A stretch of 42,937 nt of DNA from Planctomycetota bacterium (GTDB lineage Bacteria > Planctomycetota > Planctomycetia > Pirellulales > Thermoguttaceae). The notes beneath the pieces were generated by a model. The model had not been told where the DNA came from, did no database searches, and saw only the letters and a list, made by a program, of their open reading frames with translations. Location: NCBI GenBank assembly GCA_030612765.1, contig JAUWNG010000014.1, positions 1-42,937 of the forward strand, in the 5' to 3' direction. Of the stretch, positions 7,177 through 15,069 are shown piece after piece (within the stretch, counting starts at the first letter, position 1; every line of letters begins with the position of its first letter). The position numbers and the translations under genes were made by a program.

Positions 7177-7821
7177 ATGAACGGCACGATTGAACAACTA
7201 CGACTGCGTGCCCGCGGCCCTAACCCGCTGGTCTCATGGACCGACGAGAAGCTCCTGTTGAGCTACCGCTCGGAGCGGGACGGCCAGGTGTTCGAGGAAC
7301 TGGTCCACCGATATGAAAAGGAACTGTTCGGCTACCTGCGGCATTATCTCGGTAATGCCGAAATGGCCGAAGACGTTTTTCAACAGACGTTCTTGCAGGT
7401 CCACATAAAGTGCGACCAGTTCGAGCCGGGCCGGAAGGTGCGCCCCTGGTTGTACCGGGTGGCCACCAACCTGGCGATCGACTACCAGCGTCGCAACCGG
7501 CGGCATCGCCTGTGCAGTCTCGATCGAGCCGTTCGAGGAAATGAGGACGATGGAACAAGCGGGTTGGCGGAGTTGCTCGGCGTCGTGGCGGACGGTCCGG
7601 CCGAAAACGCCGAAGCGGCTGAGCAGCACGAGGCGCTTCGCCGGGAAGTCGACGCACTACCCGGTTTGTGCCGGCAAGTGGTTATGTTGGTGTACTTTCA
7701 AGGCTTGAAGTATCGCGAGGCGGCCGAGGTCTTGTCCGTGCCCGTCGGAACGGTCAAGAGCCGGCTACACACCGCCCTGAAAAAACTCACCGAATCGCTT
7801 TCCCACGTGAGCCTGCCATAG
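7177..7821 (+). CDS. ECF-family RNA polymerase sigma factor
   Basis: This encodes about 214 residues. I chose the ATG at 7177 because the region-2 homology begins shortly after it. Region 2 spans about 30-95 (SYRSERDGQVFEELVHRYEKELFGYL, then AEDVFQQTF and RPWLYRVATNLAIDYQRR). A charged linker follows, then region 4 (about 150-210: LPGLCRQVVMLVYFQGLKYREAAEVLSVPVGTVKSRLHTALKKL) with the -35-recognising helix-turn-helix. It lies 42 bp upstream of a membrane protein with an anti-sigma-like N-terminus, the usual ECF/anti-sigma pairing. The regulon is unknown. Confidence 0.95.
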   Translation: MNGTIEQLRLRARGPNPLVSWTDEKLLLSYRSERDGQVFEELVHRYEKELFGYLRHYLGNAEMAEDVFQQTFLQVHIKCDQFEPGRKVRPWLYRVATNLAIDYQRRNRRHRLCSLDRAVRGNEDDGTSGLAELLGVVADGPAENAEAAEQHEALRREVDALPGLCRQVVMLVYFQGLKYREAAEVLSVPVGTVKSRLHTALKKLTESLSHVSLP

Positions 7822-7863
7822 TAGACAGAAACGAACTCGGGCCTCTGATCGGCTGCTTTTTGT

Positions 7864-8829
7864 ATGACGGATTCGATACACCAGCAATTGCTTGGCCACC
7901 TGCTCGGCGCGTTGGACGACGAAGAGCAAGCGTGGGTTGACGGGCGGCTTGAACACGACGAGTCATACCAGCGGGAATTGATCCTCTGGCGACGACGACT
8001 GTCTCCGTTGGAGGCGATGCGGCCGGACTTCGATCCGCCCCCGGGTCTGGCCGGTCGAACGTGCCGGATGGTTGCCGCTTACGGTTCCGCCCCGGCGCGG
8101 TCCGCCAGACGGCGGTTGGCGATGAGCCCCGATCCGACGGTGCCCGGAGCGGCCTCCCTGTTCGGATGGCACGACGTGGTCGCGCTCGGCGTGCTGCTGC
8201 TGACCGCCGTCGCGTTGCTTCTGCCGGCGATCGACGCCAGCCGCTTTCACGCCGCCGTGGCCTCCTGCCAAGACAATCTGCGGCAGTTCGGCTTGGCCTT
8301 GACTGAATACAGCCGCCACCACGGCGAGGCTATGACTCAATTGGCGGGTGAAGGAAAACTGACCACCGCGGGCATCGCCGCCGCCAACCTGCTCGGCGAC
8401 GCGGTTGCGGAGCGAAACTTGTGTCCGGAGACGTGGCTGGCCGCCCAAGGCGCGACGTACGTCTTGGCGTCGCCTCCGGATGGTGTTGGCGTTGTTTCCC
8501 CAATCCCCGGGACCGCGGTCCCAGGGCGTTTTTTTGTATCGACATCGAACGACTGGTCCGGCATGTGGCGTGACGGGACGACGGATGGCCACGGCAACCG
8601 CCTACCGGCCACCCGGGCGCTATTTGCCGACGATCCCAGCGCCGACCTGCCGGGCCGTCGCCTCGTCGGCCATCGCGGCCGGGGGCGAAACCTTTTCTTC
8701 AAGGACGGCTGCGTCCGTTTCCTGCCCTGCTCGACTCACTACGAGTCGGCCGAGACGATCTTCTCCAGCGTCGAACCATCCGCTCCCACCGACGTATCCG
8801 CCCCGATTATCTACGTCAACCGACGTTGA
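7864..8829 (+). CDS. Membrane anti-sigma-like protein fused to a DUF1559-type domain
   Basis: This encodes 321 residues. Residues 1-75 look like a planctomycete anti-sigma N-terminus (HQQLLGHLLGALDDEEQAWVDG, then a helical ELILWRRRLSPLEAMR); no Cys/His zinc site is seen. One membrane segment (about 103-123) is followed by LLLPAIDASR and SCQDNLRQFGLALTEYS, which match the pseudopilin-like motif at the start of DUF1559 proteins. The C-terminal 150 residues, with HGNRLPATRALFADD and LFFKDGCVRFLP, also resemble the DUF1559 C-terminal region. It lies directly after the ECF sigma gene, so it probably holds that sigma factor at the membrane and senses an envelope signal with its outer domain. The fusion and the role are inferred. 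A 14-bp palindrome (8509-8522) lies inside the gene. Confidence 0.82.
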   Translation: MTDSIHQQLLGHLLGALDDEEQAWVDGRLEHDESYQRELILWRRRLSPLEAMRPDFDPPPGLAGRTCRMVAAYGSAPARSARRRLAMSPDPTVPGAASLFGWHDVVALGVLLLTAVALLLPAIDASRFHAAVASCQDNLRQFGLALTEYSRHHGEAMTQLAGEGKLTTAGIAAANLLGDAVAERNLCPETWLAAQGATYVLASPPDGVGVVSPIPGTAVPGRFFVSTSNDWSGMWRDGTTDGHGNRLPATRALFADDPSADLPGRRLVGHRGRGRNLFFKDGCVRFLPCSTHYESAETIFSSVEPSAPTDVSAPIIYVNRR

Positions 8830-8936
8830 ATAATGCTCTGTTGGCCCGCATGGATATGGCCATCCGGCGTTTGTTCCACTAAACTAACCTTACTGGACTT
8901 GCGACAGTTGTCCCAGCCCAATGCAAGGGGGAAGCC

Positions 8937-9899
8937 ATGGCCAAGCAGAAGTTTTGCTGCAAGGGAGTCGTGCGGAAAACAGGGCAACGGGTCTCCGCCG
9001 TGGTTTCCGCCGACAACAAGGAAACGGCGCTGAAAATTGCCAACGACCACGGCGTTTACGTCGAAAGCCTGGAGATCGTTCGGGACTCCGCGCCGGTCGA
9101 CGAAGAAGAAGACGCGATGGACCGCATCGACGAGATCATTAAGGCCGACGACGATCTGGACGATGAGTTGGACGACTTCGCCGACGACGCGCCGTCGTCC
9201 CCTTCACCCTCCACGAAGGTCTGCCCGTACTGCGGGGAGCAAATCCTCGCCGTGGCACTCAAGTGCGAGCACTGCGGCACATATCTCGACAAGAAGGCTC
9301 GGCGGATAAACAATATTTCTATATGGCTTTCGGGATTCGGCTGCGGTGCGACGGTTGTAGCTTGTGTCTGCTTGATCGTTTTTTTTCTGTTCATACGAGA
9401 CCTCATCGCACCCAAGCCGCCGACAGCGCCTCCCGCTCCGATCGCTTCTGAACCGTCCGATCCGCCGACGCCCGCGCCCCGACCGACCGTCGAGAAGCCG
9501 AAACCGTCGTCGGACGAGATCGCTTACGCGACGAAACTGGCGGCCTTCCTGGACGGCGTCGATGAAACGGCGAGGCTGCTCGAAGGGGTTCCGAAGCCGG
9601 ACGAATACCTCAAGCAGTCCGAAGCGCTCAAGAAGCGTTTCGAGGCGATTCCGCCGCCGCCTGGCGCGTCGTGGGCCAGGCAGACCGCCGCTTCGAGCAG
9701 GAAGATTCTTGAATTGGTGAACATGCTGGTCTACAGCTTGACGACGCTGGACTTGGCGCGTGAGGCATTGAGCCAACCTTCGAGCGAAATGCCGCCCGGA
9801 AGTCGCGAAGCCTGTCGCCAAGCGGCCGAACAAGTGCGTCAACTAGTCTCAACCATTCGCAACTTGATTCCACCCGAATGCCTGGCGAAACCGCAGTGA
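8937..9899 (+). CDS. Zinc-ribbon, single-membrane-span protein
   Basis: This encodes 320 residues, with an AGGGGG site before the ATG. The N-terminus (about 1-50, MAKQKFCCKGVVRKTGQRV...ALKIANDHGVYVESLEIV) is a compact alpha/beta domain that reads a substrate or residue pair at the membrane face in some secretion proteins, though I cannot name its family. An acidic stretch (DEEEDAMDRIDEIIKADDDLDDELDD) follows, then a zinc ribbon CPYCGEQ...CEHCGT (about 96-118). One membrane helix (about 130-155) leads to a Pro-rich linker and a helical C-terminal domain. It is probably cotranscribed with the sigma/anti-sigma pair about 100 bp upstream. The function is unknown. Confidence 0.8.
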   Translation: MAKQKFCCKGVVRKTGQRVSAVVSADNKETALKIANDHGVYVESLEIVRDSAPVDEEEDAMDRIDEIIKADDDLDDELDDFADDAPSSPSPSTKVCPYCGEQILAVALKCEHCGTYLDKKARRINNISIWLSGFGCGATVVACVCLIVFFLFIRDLIAPKPPTAPPAPIASEPSDPPTPAPRPTVEKPKPSSDEIAYATKLAAFLDGVDETARLLEGVPKPDEYLKQSEALKKRFEAIPPPPGASWARQTAASSRKILELVNMLVYSLTTLDLAREALSQPSSEMPPGSREACRQAAEQVRQLVSTIRNLIPPECLAKPQ

Positions 9900-9952
9900 G
9901 GCCATCGCGAGTGGTTTGATCGGATAGGAAGCGAATCGTTTGGCGAGGCCGC

Positions 9953-10207
9953 TCAGTTCTGCAGCGCTTCGACGACGTGGATTCGCCGGCCGCCGCGGTC
10001 GAAATGAACGTAGCCGTCGATCAAGGCGTAGAGGGTGTAGTCGTTGCCTTGTCCGACGCCTTTGCCCGGATGGAACTTCGTGCCGACCTGTCGGACGAGG
10101 ATGTTGCCCGACCTAACCTGTTGGCCGCCGAACCGCTTTACACCGCGGCGTTGGGCATTGGAATCGCGTCCGTTTCGGCTGGAGCCTTGTCCTTTTTTAT
10201 GTGCCAT
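9953..10207 (-). CDS. rpmA: 50S ribosomal protein L27
   Basis: L27 is a large-subunit protein near the peptidyl-transferase centre. The 84-residue product has the family N-terminus [16 protein letters not shown], then GVKRFGGQ and GNILVRQ. The start at 10207 is set by that conserved N-terminus. The gene is normally preceded by rplU (L21); here the upstream side is a repeat and then an unrelated secreted protein gene, so rplU is elsewhere. It converges with the zinc-ribbon gene at 8937-9899. Confidence 0.97.
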   Translation of the reverse strand: MAHKKGQGSSRNGRDSNAQRRGVKRFGGQQVRSGNILVRQVGTKFHPGKGVGQGNDYTLYALIDGYVHFDRGGRRIHVVEALQN

Positions 10208-10262
10208 GTCTTCACCACGAATTTCAGCCGGGACGCAAGTGATCCCGAAAAAGGAAAACATT

Positions 10263-10347
10263 ATTTAGCCCTGGGTGAATACACCCGGGGCACGGTCTGG
10301 TGCGCCCAACCACCGTTGCCCGCCGTGTATTCATGGCGGGCTAAATG
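10263..10347. repeat. Inverted repeat, ATTTAGCCC...GGGCTAAAT family
   Basis: The left arm is ATTTAGCCCTGGGTGAATAC and onward; the right arm is CCCGCCGTGTATTCATGGCG followed by GGCTAAAT. It lies between rpmA and the upstream secreted-protein gene. A related copy is at 6669-6744. Confidence 0.85.
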
Positions 10348-10430
10348 GAAATGTTCCCGGACACCCTTAATCCGTACAAAATCCCTTACATCAATGGGTT
10401 ATCGGGACAAAAGCCCACGAACCTCTCTTT

Positions 10431-11399
10431 TTAGCGGTAAACCCACCGATAGTCAACCCCGCCGGGAATCCCGTAGCGGATTTCTTCCTCGTGCTCGAAG
10501 AACTGGTCCGAGGGCCGCCAGAAGTTGAGTTTGAGGATTTTTCGGTAGAGTTTTCGGCCGGTGCCGATCTTGTCGCCCTGCTTGTACTCGCCGGGGGTGT
10601 CTCTCCACCGGTATGCGTTCGTTAGGCCGAAGACGTAGATCGAGAAGCGGACGATCCGCGGGTCGATGTCCTCCCAGGTGGCGATACCCCAAAGAGTCTC
10701 GCCCACGGCGATTTCCCGACACATCTCGACCGAGTTGTAAAACTTCCGCTTGGGATCCTCACGTCGGCTGATCGGTCCCATCGCCACGGGTATCACGCGG
10801 TCGGGATAGACCTTCGTGAAGCCCGTGTCGCCTTTCATGAATTGGTGCCCTTCGAGCAGGAATTCGGGAATGAAGCGGATTGGGCGTTCCTCGGTCCGCA
10901 CCTCGTAGAGCAACTCCTCTTTGTGGGTATCGTAGGGCAATTCAAGCTCTTTTACCGGGTGCATGACCTTTCCGGTGTTGGTTGCCGAGTAGACCATGTA
11001 CCAGATGAGTTTTCGCTGCATGAATCCGCTCGGCTGCGGGATGTCGATCCAGATCATCCGCACTGGCTTGAACTTGAATTCGAGCGTCCAAACGTCGTGG
11101 CGGAAGGGGACGTCCTTTGCGAAGTCGAGTTTCGGATCGACTGCCAGCAGTTCGATCACGTCGTGCCGGCTGGTCGATTCGGCCAGCTTTTGCCTCGGTT
11201 CGACCGACTTCATCACGCCTGGGACAAGTTTGCGATAAGGAGATTTGGTGGTCGGCGGTTCCGGGGTGGAGTTATCTTCGCCGGCCTGGTCCGCCGCCGG
11301 CTCCTTCGTCGGGGGGATTTCTTGGGCATGGACGGCCGCGTAGGCCAGAACCAACGTTAAAGCAGCCGACCAGACCCGAACGTACATCTGACAATTCAT
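10431..11399 (-). CDS. Conserved-looking secreted protein of unknown function
   Basis: This encodes about 322 residues from the ATG at 11399. The start gives a clean signal peptide (MNCQMYVRVWSAALTLVLAYAAVHAQ); the preceding in-frame codons look like leader DNA. After a Pro/Thr-rich linker, the protein is a mixed alpha/beta domain rich in aromatic residues (FKFKPVRMIWIDIPQPSGFMQRKLIWYMVYSATN, GIATWEDIDPRIVRFSIYVFGLTNAYRW). It ends RYGIPGGVDYRWVYR. I recognise the style of periplasmic planctomycete proteins but not a named family. It lies upstream of rpmA but is separated from it by a repeat and more than 200 bp, so it is probably not in the same operon. Confidence 0.8.
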   Translation of the reverse strand: MNCQMYVRVWSAALTLVLAYAAVHAQEIPPTKEPAADQAGEDNSTPEPPTTKSPYRKLVPGVMKSVEPRQKLAESTSRHDVIELLAVDPKLDFAKDVPFRHDVWTLEFKFKPVRMIWIDIPQPSGFMQRKLIWYMVYSATNTGKVMHPVKELELPYDTHKEELLYEVRTEERPIRFIPEFLLEGHQFMKGDTGFTKVYPDRVIPVAMGPISRREDPKRKFYNSVEMCREIAVGETLWGIATWEDIDPRIVRFSIYVFGLTNAYRWRDTPGEYKQGDKIGTGRKLYRKILKLNFWRPSDQFFEHEEEIRYGIPGGVDYRWVYR

Positions 11400-11825
11400 C
11401 GCAGGTGCTCTTTCTTCTTCAGAAACGGCGCCGGCGTGGCCCGCGAACGGTTTGCGCAGACTCCGCCTCTTTGTTAATCTAGTATAGCTGCGGCAACAGG
11501 TAGGCGTCAAGCTGCCGCACCCCTCAATATACCTACGGAACGGCCGGAATTGAAAGAATGCTTGATATTTGTACGCGCAGCAACTATCATCGAGTGTTGT
11601 CGTGGGGATAGATGTCTAAGTTGTAGGAGGCGTCTCCAGACGCCGATTGGATTGCATCAACCCCGAAAAATCGGCGACAGGAGTCGCCTCCTACAATCGC
11701 GGAGATGGTTGTTTTGTTTTCGGGCTGATAGACGTCGGGCCACGGCTCGCGTTCGATGAAAATTTTTCCGGGGCGGCTCCGGTCGCCGATCACGAAGCTC
11801 ACGGTTCAGGCAGGAGTGCATTCTC
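11400..11825. other. Divergent intergenic region with an inverted repeat
   Basis: These 426 bp lie between two divergently read genes. Besides the palindrome at 11621-11698, I see no ORF that looks real and no clear promoter pair. Confidence 0.5.
11621..11698. repeat. Inverted repeat, TTGTAGGAGGCG(T/A)CTCC family
   Basis: The left arm begins TTGTAGGAGGCGTCTCCAGA and continues CGCCGAT; the right arm is its complement with a few changes (ATCGGCGACAGGAGTCGCCT then CCTACAA). The spacer is about 25 bp. Confidence 0.9.
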
Positions 11826-12647
11826 ATGGTTCGAAATATCGTCTTTGTTTTGCTGGCCGGAGGATTGGTGTCGCTTTGCGCCGCTACGACATCGGCCGGG
11901 AACGCCGTCTTGGGACAGGAATACGGAAGCGGCGTTCATGCGTTTTTCGCGGGTGACAACATCGCCGCGCACGAGCGGTTGACGGCCGCGATCAAAGGCG
12001 GCTCGAAAGACCCGCGGGCCTTCTATTTCCGCGGTCTCGTCTATCTGAAACTCGGCCGCGGTCCCGAGGCGGTGATGGATTTCCGCCATGGCGCGGAACT
12101 GGAGAGCAAGGACTTCAATCAGTTCTACAACGTGGGGAAGGCGCTGGAGCGAGTACAAGGGGAGGCGCGGATCGAACTGGAGCGCTACCGGGTCAAGGCC
12201 CGCATGGCCGCGATGGAGGAAGCCGAAAGAATCCGCAAGGCCCGCTATGAAGCCATCCGTCGCGAAGAGGCGCGGGTGTTGCGCGAGCAGGCCCTGGCCG
12301 CGCCCAAGGAGCCGATCAAGCCGGCGCCGACTGCGCCGGCCGAGGAAGATAATCCGTTTGCCGTGCCGGAAGAGGAGAACCCATTCGCCGTACCGGAGAA
12401 GAAACCGGCGGCCCAACCCGATAAGAAACCGGCCGATAAACCTTCGGACGAGGAGGACGATCCGTTCGCCGACGGACCGAAGGAGGAGGCTGACGAGGGC
12501 GACAAGCCGGCCGACGAAGAGGAACCCGCCCCGGACGACCCGTTCGCCGACGAGCCGGCCGAGGAAAAGCCCGAAAAGCCGGCCGAGAAGAAACCCGCCG
12601 AGGAAGAGAAGGACCAGCCCGACGATCCCTTCGCCTTTACCCCGTGA
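11826..12647 (+). CDS. Secreted TPR-like protein with acidic Pro-Phe-Ala repeat tail
   Basis: This encodes 273 residues. The signal peptide (about 1-24) is followed by TPR-like helices (about 30-105: GSGVHAFFAGDNIAAHERLTAA, DPRAFYFRGLVYLKLGR, EAVMDFRHGAEL). A charged coiled-coil stretch (about 110-160) follows. The C-terminal 120 residues are low-complexity Glu/Lys/Pro with recurring NPFAVPEE or DDPFAD units (at least five). The stop TGA overlaps the GTG start of the next gene (GTGA), so both are translationally coupled. Its role is unknown; the tail may be a spaced binding array. The high-scoring opposite-strand reading is a shadow of the biased tail. Confidence 0.85.
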   Translation: MVRNIVFVLLAGGLVSLCAATTSAGNAVLGQEYGSGVHAFFAGDNIAAHERLTAAIKGGSKDPRAFYFRGLVYLKLGRGPEAVMDFRHGAELESKDFNQFYNVGKALERVQGEARIELERYRVKARMAAMEEAERIRKARYEAIRREEARVLREQALAAPKEPIKPAPTAPAEEDNPFAVPEEENPFAVPEKKPAAQPDKKPADKPSDEEDDPFADGPKEEADEGDKPADEEEPAPDDPFADEPAEEKPEKPAEKKPAEEEKDQPDDPFAFTP

Positions 12648-13489
12648 CAACCAAGTTGCACGCTCTGGTCGGCGTGGAGTGCAAGCTGGAAAGCACCAGC
12701 GCCACGCTGCGCGAGTACGTTGAGGAACTGGCCCCGGCGGCGGTCGGCGCGTGTCATGTCACCTGTTCGGACGAATCGGAGCGGGAGTGTGCCGAGACGT
12801 TTCGCCGCTGGTTTGCCGACCGGCTGTTGCCCGAGTTGAAGCCCGCCGATCAGGCCGTGTTCCACACCGTCAATCTCGGTGCCCGATACGAATGGGGCGC
12901 CGTCCGCGTGGCCGAAGAGCACTACGCCGTCCCCAATATCTCGGCCCGCGGTTTCAATCTGATGCTGGTCAAAATCAATTCGCACGCGGCGGTCCGCGAT
13001 GCGGACAAGGGACTCGAGTATGGCTGGCTCGATCGTTACGGCTGCCGGTCGGCTTGCTGCGGCGCGTTGACCTCGCTGATGGAAGGTTTGCAACTTCCGG
13101 CGGTGCGAGAACTGGAGGGCTTGTTTGCGCTCGACGGGCGCAATCGCGTGGGCACTCTTCTCGACGTGGGCCGCGTGCCGATCGAGCAACGCGCGTTGTT
13201 GGCGGCGGTGGTCAATGCCCGGCTCCAGGCCCGCCGCGCGGCGACCGACGTCGAGGAGCATCGCCCCCGCCGGCCCACCGTCTTTCTGATCGTCCCTTGC
13301 GTGACGATCAACCGGCCCGGCCCCGACACGGAACTGGTCGTCGGCCGGTACGAGATCGACTGGACCGGGGACGCCCCCGCGACGAAGTATCGCGGGCTGG
13401 GCGACGATCCGGCCGCCTATCGCGTCACTCATCAGAGGCGCCGCGTCCTGATCGAGGACGATCAGTGGCCCGAAGCGGCCGATCGCTAA
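12644..13489 (+). CDS. Conserved-looking protein of unknown function, coupled to the TPR protein
   Basis: This encodes 281 residues from a GTG that overlaps the upstream TGA (GTGA). It is a soluble alpha/beta protein without signal peptide or membrane segment. Notable stretches are FHTVNLGARYEWGAVRVAEEHYA, ISARGFNLMLVKINSHAAV, CRSACCG near residue 130 and RPTVFLIVPCVTINRPG. I do not recognise the family. Tight coupling suggests it works with the TPR protein, although one appears exported and the other cytoplasmic. Confidence 0.8.
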   Translation: MTTKLHALVGVECKLESTSATLREYVEELAPAAVGACHVTCSDESERECAETFRRWFADRLLPELKPADQAVFHTVNLGARYEWGAVRVAEEHYAVPNISARGFNLMLVKINSHAAVRDADKGLEYGWLDRYGCRSACCGALTSLMEGLQLPAVRELEGLFALDGRNRVGTLLDVGRVPIEQRALLAAVVNARLQARRAATDVEEHRPRRPTVFLIVPCVTINRPGPDTELVVGRYEIDWTGDAPATKYRGLGDDPAAYRVTHQRRRVLIEDDQWPEAADR

Positions 13490-13502
13490 GCGAACATTAA
13501 TC

Positions 13503-13553
13503 TTGTTCCCACGCTCTGCGTGGGAACACACTGTCAGGACGCTCCGCGTCCGA
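13503..13553. repeat. Palindrome TTGTTCCCACGCTCTGCGTG with a second short hairpin
   Basis: GTTCCCACGC/GCGTGGGAAC forms a strong hairpin, followed by GGACGCTCCGCGTCC. It lies between the stop codons of convergent genes and could serve as a bidirectional terminator, although no T-run follows. It resembles the other dispersed palindromes in the window. Confidence 0.7.
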
Positions 13554-13612
13554 TCCGGCAAACCCTTGATCTGCTACCTGCGGCAACATCAAGGGACGTA
13601 AAAGAAACCATA

Positions 13613-14422
13613 TTAGACCAATTGGTCGTCGCCGTGCTTGTGCATGGCGATAAACTGCTTTTCCCAGCCGGCACGCCGCCGCTGCTTCTCCACGAACGCC
13701 CGATAGTCCTCCGGCGTGTCGATGCCGAAAGTCGGTTCGTCGATCACGCCAACCAGGATCGAATAGCCCGCCTGGAGAACGCGTAGCTGTTCGAGCCGTT
13801 CGGTTCGCTCCAATGACGAGGGAGGCGTGGCGGCTAGTTTCAGTAAAAAATCGCGGCGGTAGGCGTATAGACCGACGTGCTGATGGAAAAGCGGAGGATC
13901 GGACAACAATAGATCATCGCTCCACTGTCGAGGATGCGGGATCACGCTGCGGCTGAAATAGAGCGCCCGGCCGGCGGAGTCGAAGACGACCTTCACGCAC
14001 GCCGGATCCTCCAGTTGCCGGCGGCCGCGGATCGGCGTGGCCAACGTGCTCATCACGGCCGCTGGATTTTTCTCCAGCAGTTCGATGGCCAGGTCGATCG
14101 ACGATCCGGCGACCTCCGGTTCATCGCCTTGGAGGTTGACGATGATTTCGGCGTCGGTCATCCGCCGGGCAACCTCGGCCACCCGGTCGGTGCCGCTGGG
14201 CGCCGCCGGGTCGGTTAGTTCCGCCTGACCGCCGAACGAACGGACCTCGTCGAAGATTTCGGTGCAGTCGGCGGCCACGCAAACGCCCGACGCACGGACG
14301 GAGAGCTGTGCGGCCTCGTAGGCGTGTTGGATCAGCGTCTTGCCCGTCTCGCGCAGCAACAGCTTACGCGGCAATCTGGTCGATGCCAGCCGGGCGGGGA
14401 TGATGATCCGGCTGGTTCCCAT
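13613..14422 (-). CDS. kdsB: 3-deoxy-manno-octulosonate cytidylyltransferase (CMP-KDO synthetase)
   Basis: KdsB activates KDO with CTP to CMP-KDO for lipopolysaccharide core synthesis (cytoplasm). The 269-residue product starts MGTSRIIIPARLASTRLPRK, the nucleotide-binding N-terminus of the family. PSGTDRVAEVA, VNLQGDEP, YFSRSVIPHPR, HVGLYAYRRDFL and ERTERLEQLRVL follow, all recognisable KdsB segments. The start at 14422 is preceded by GGGAG. The longer in-frame N-terminus would translate two repeats. No other KDO or lipid A gene is in the window. Confidence 0.96.
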   Translation of the reverse strand: MGTSRIIIPARLASTRLPRKLLLRETGKTLIQHAYEAAQLSVRASGVCVAADCTEIFDEVRSFGGQAELTDPAAPSGTDRVAEVARRMTDAEIIVNLQGDEPEVAGSSIDLAIELLEKNPAAVMSTLATPIRGRRQLEDPACVKVVFDSAGRALYFSRSVIPHPRQWSDDLLLSDPPLFHQHVGLYAYRRDFLLKLAATPPSSLERTERLEQLRVLQAGYSILVGVIDEPTFGIDTPEDYRAFVEKQRRRAGWEKQFIAMHKHGDDQLV

Positions 14423-14458
14423 AACAAACTCCCGGTTGGTGTAACAACCTCCCATAAC

Positions 14459-14585
<127 letters not shown>

Positions 14586-14673
14586 AATAAAGCCGCGACC
14601 GGTGGTCGCGCCTGTTTGAATCTCCGCGTCAAACGGCACTTACGTCGGCGCGACCAACGGTCGCGGCTTTATG
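14586..14673. repeat. Inverted repeat, ATAAAGCCGCGACCG family
   Basis: AATAAAGCCGCGACCGGTGG at one end and the complement of ATAAAGCCGCGACCGTTGG at the other, with about 35 bp between. It belongs to the family of the galK insertion. Confidence 0.9.
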
Positions 14674-14737
14674 GTTGGATACCACCAGCCCAGAGTAGTC
14701 GAATTTTCCGCCCGTGGGTAGACTAATCAAATCTGGG

Positions 14738-14752
14738 TAATACAATGTATTA
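14738..14752. promoter_or_regulatory. Operator-like palindrome TAATACAATGTATTA
   Basis: Perfect 7-bp arms (TAATACA/TGTATTA) with a 1-bp centre lie 23 bp before the regulator start codon. TACAAT inside it (14741-14746) could be a -10 box. The AT-rich palindrome stands out in a GC-rich genome and is the likely binding site of the ribbon-helix-helix regulator encoded immediately downstream, giving autoregulation of the zinc uptake operon. No clear -35 is seen. Confidence 0.65.
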
Positions 14753-14775
14753 AGACCCTGGGAGGTTGGCACACG

Positions 14776-15069
14776 ATGACAAATCGACAAAATAAGCGGG
14801 AAATCGTCACGTTCAAGGCGGACGAACCCCTGCTGAAGGCGATGAGTGGTATCCCCAACCGGTCTGAGTTCATCCGTGCCGCGATCCTTTCGGCGCTGGA
14901 CAGCGTCTGCCCGTTGTGCAAAGGAAGCGGCATCCTGACGCCCGACCAGCGGAACCACTGGCTCGAGTTCGCCCAGCATCACGCGTTGACCGAATGCGAC
15001 GATTGCCATGCCGTGCATCTGGTGTGCGACGCCGGCGCGGACGAAAAAGGACGTAACCGATGCGTTTGA
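14776..15069 (+). CDS. Ribbon-helix-helix regulator with Cys/His metal-binding C-terminus (putative zinc sensor)
   Basis: This encodes 97 residues, with GGGAGG before the ATG. Residues 1-41 have the ribbon-helix-helix pattern: REIVTFKADEPLLKAM forms the strand and first helix, and NRSEFIRAAILSAL the second. The C-terminal half is dense in ligands: Cys45 and Cys48 (CPLC), His61, His68, His69, Cys74 and Cys77 (CDDC), His78, His81, Cys84. Its stop overlaps the znuA start by 10 bp, so it is the first gene of the zinc transporter operon, and a palindrome lies in its promoter. The layout is analogous to NikR (ribbon-helix-helix plus metal domain), but the C-terminal part is not the NikR ACT domain. 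A zinc-responsive repressor replacing Zur is inferred. Confidence 0.85.
   Translation: MTNRQNKREIVTFKADEPLLKAMSGIPNRSEFIRAAILSALDSVCPLCKGSGILTPDQRNHWLEFAQHHALTECDDCHAVHLVCDAGADEKGRNRCV

Noticed and set aside
8509-8522. Perfect palindrome GGGACCGCGGTCCC in the anti-sigma/DUF1559-like gene as a further in-frame element
   Set aside because: Only 14 bp with no second copy in the window, and the surrounding protein reads normally, so an insertion cannot be supported.
11799-12650. Long minus-strand ORF rich in Leu/Gly/Arg opposite the TPR protein
   Set aside because: It is a shadow of the Glu/Lys/Pro-rich tail on the plus strand, which has a signal peptide and TPR pattern.
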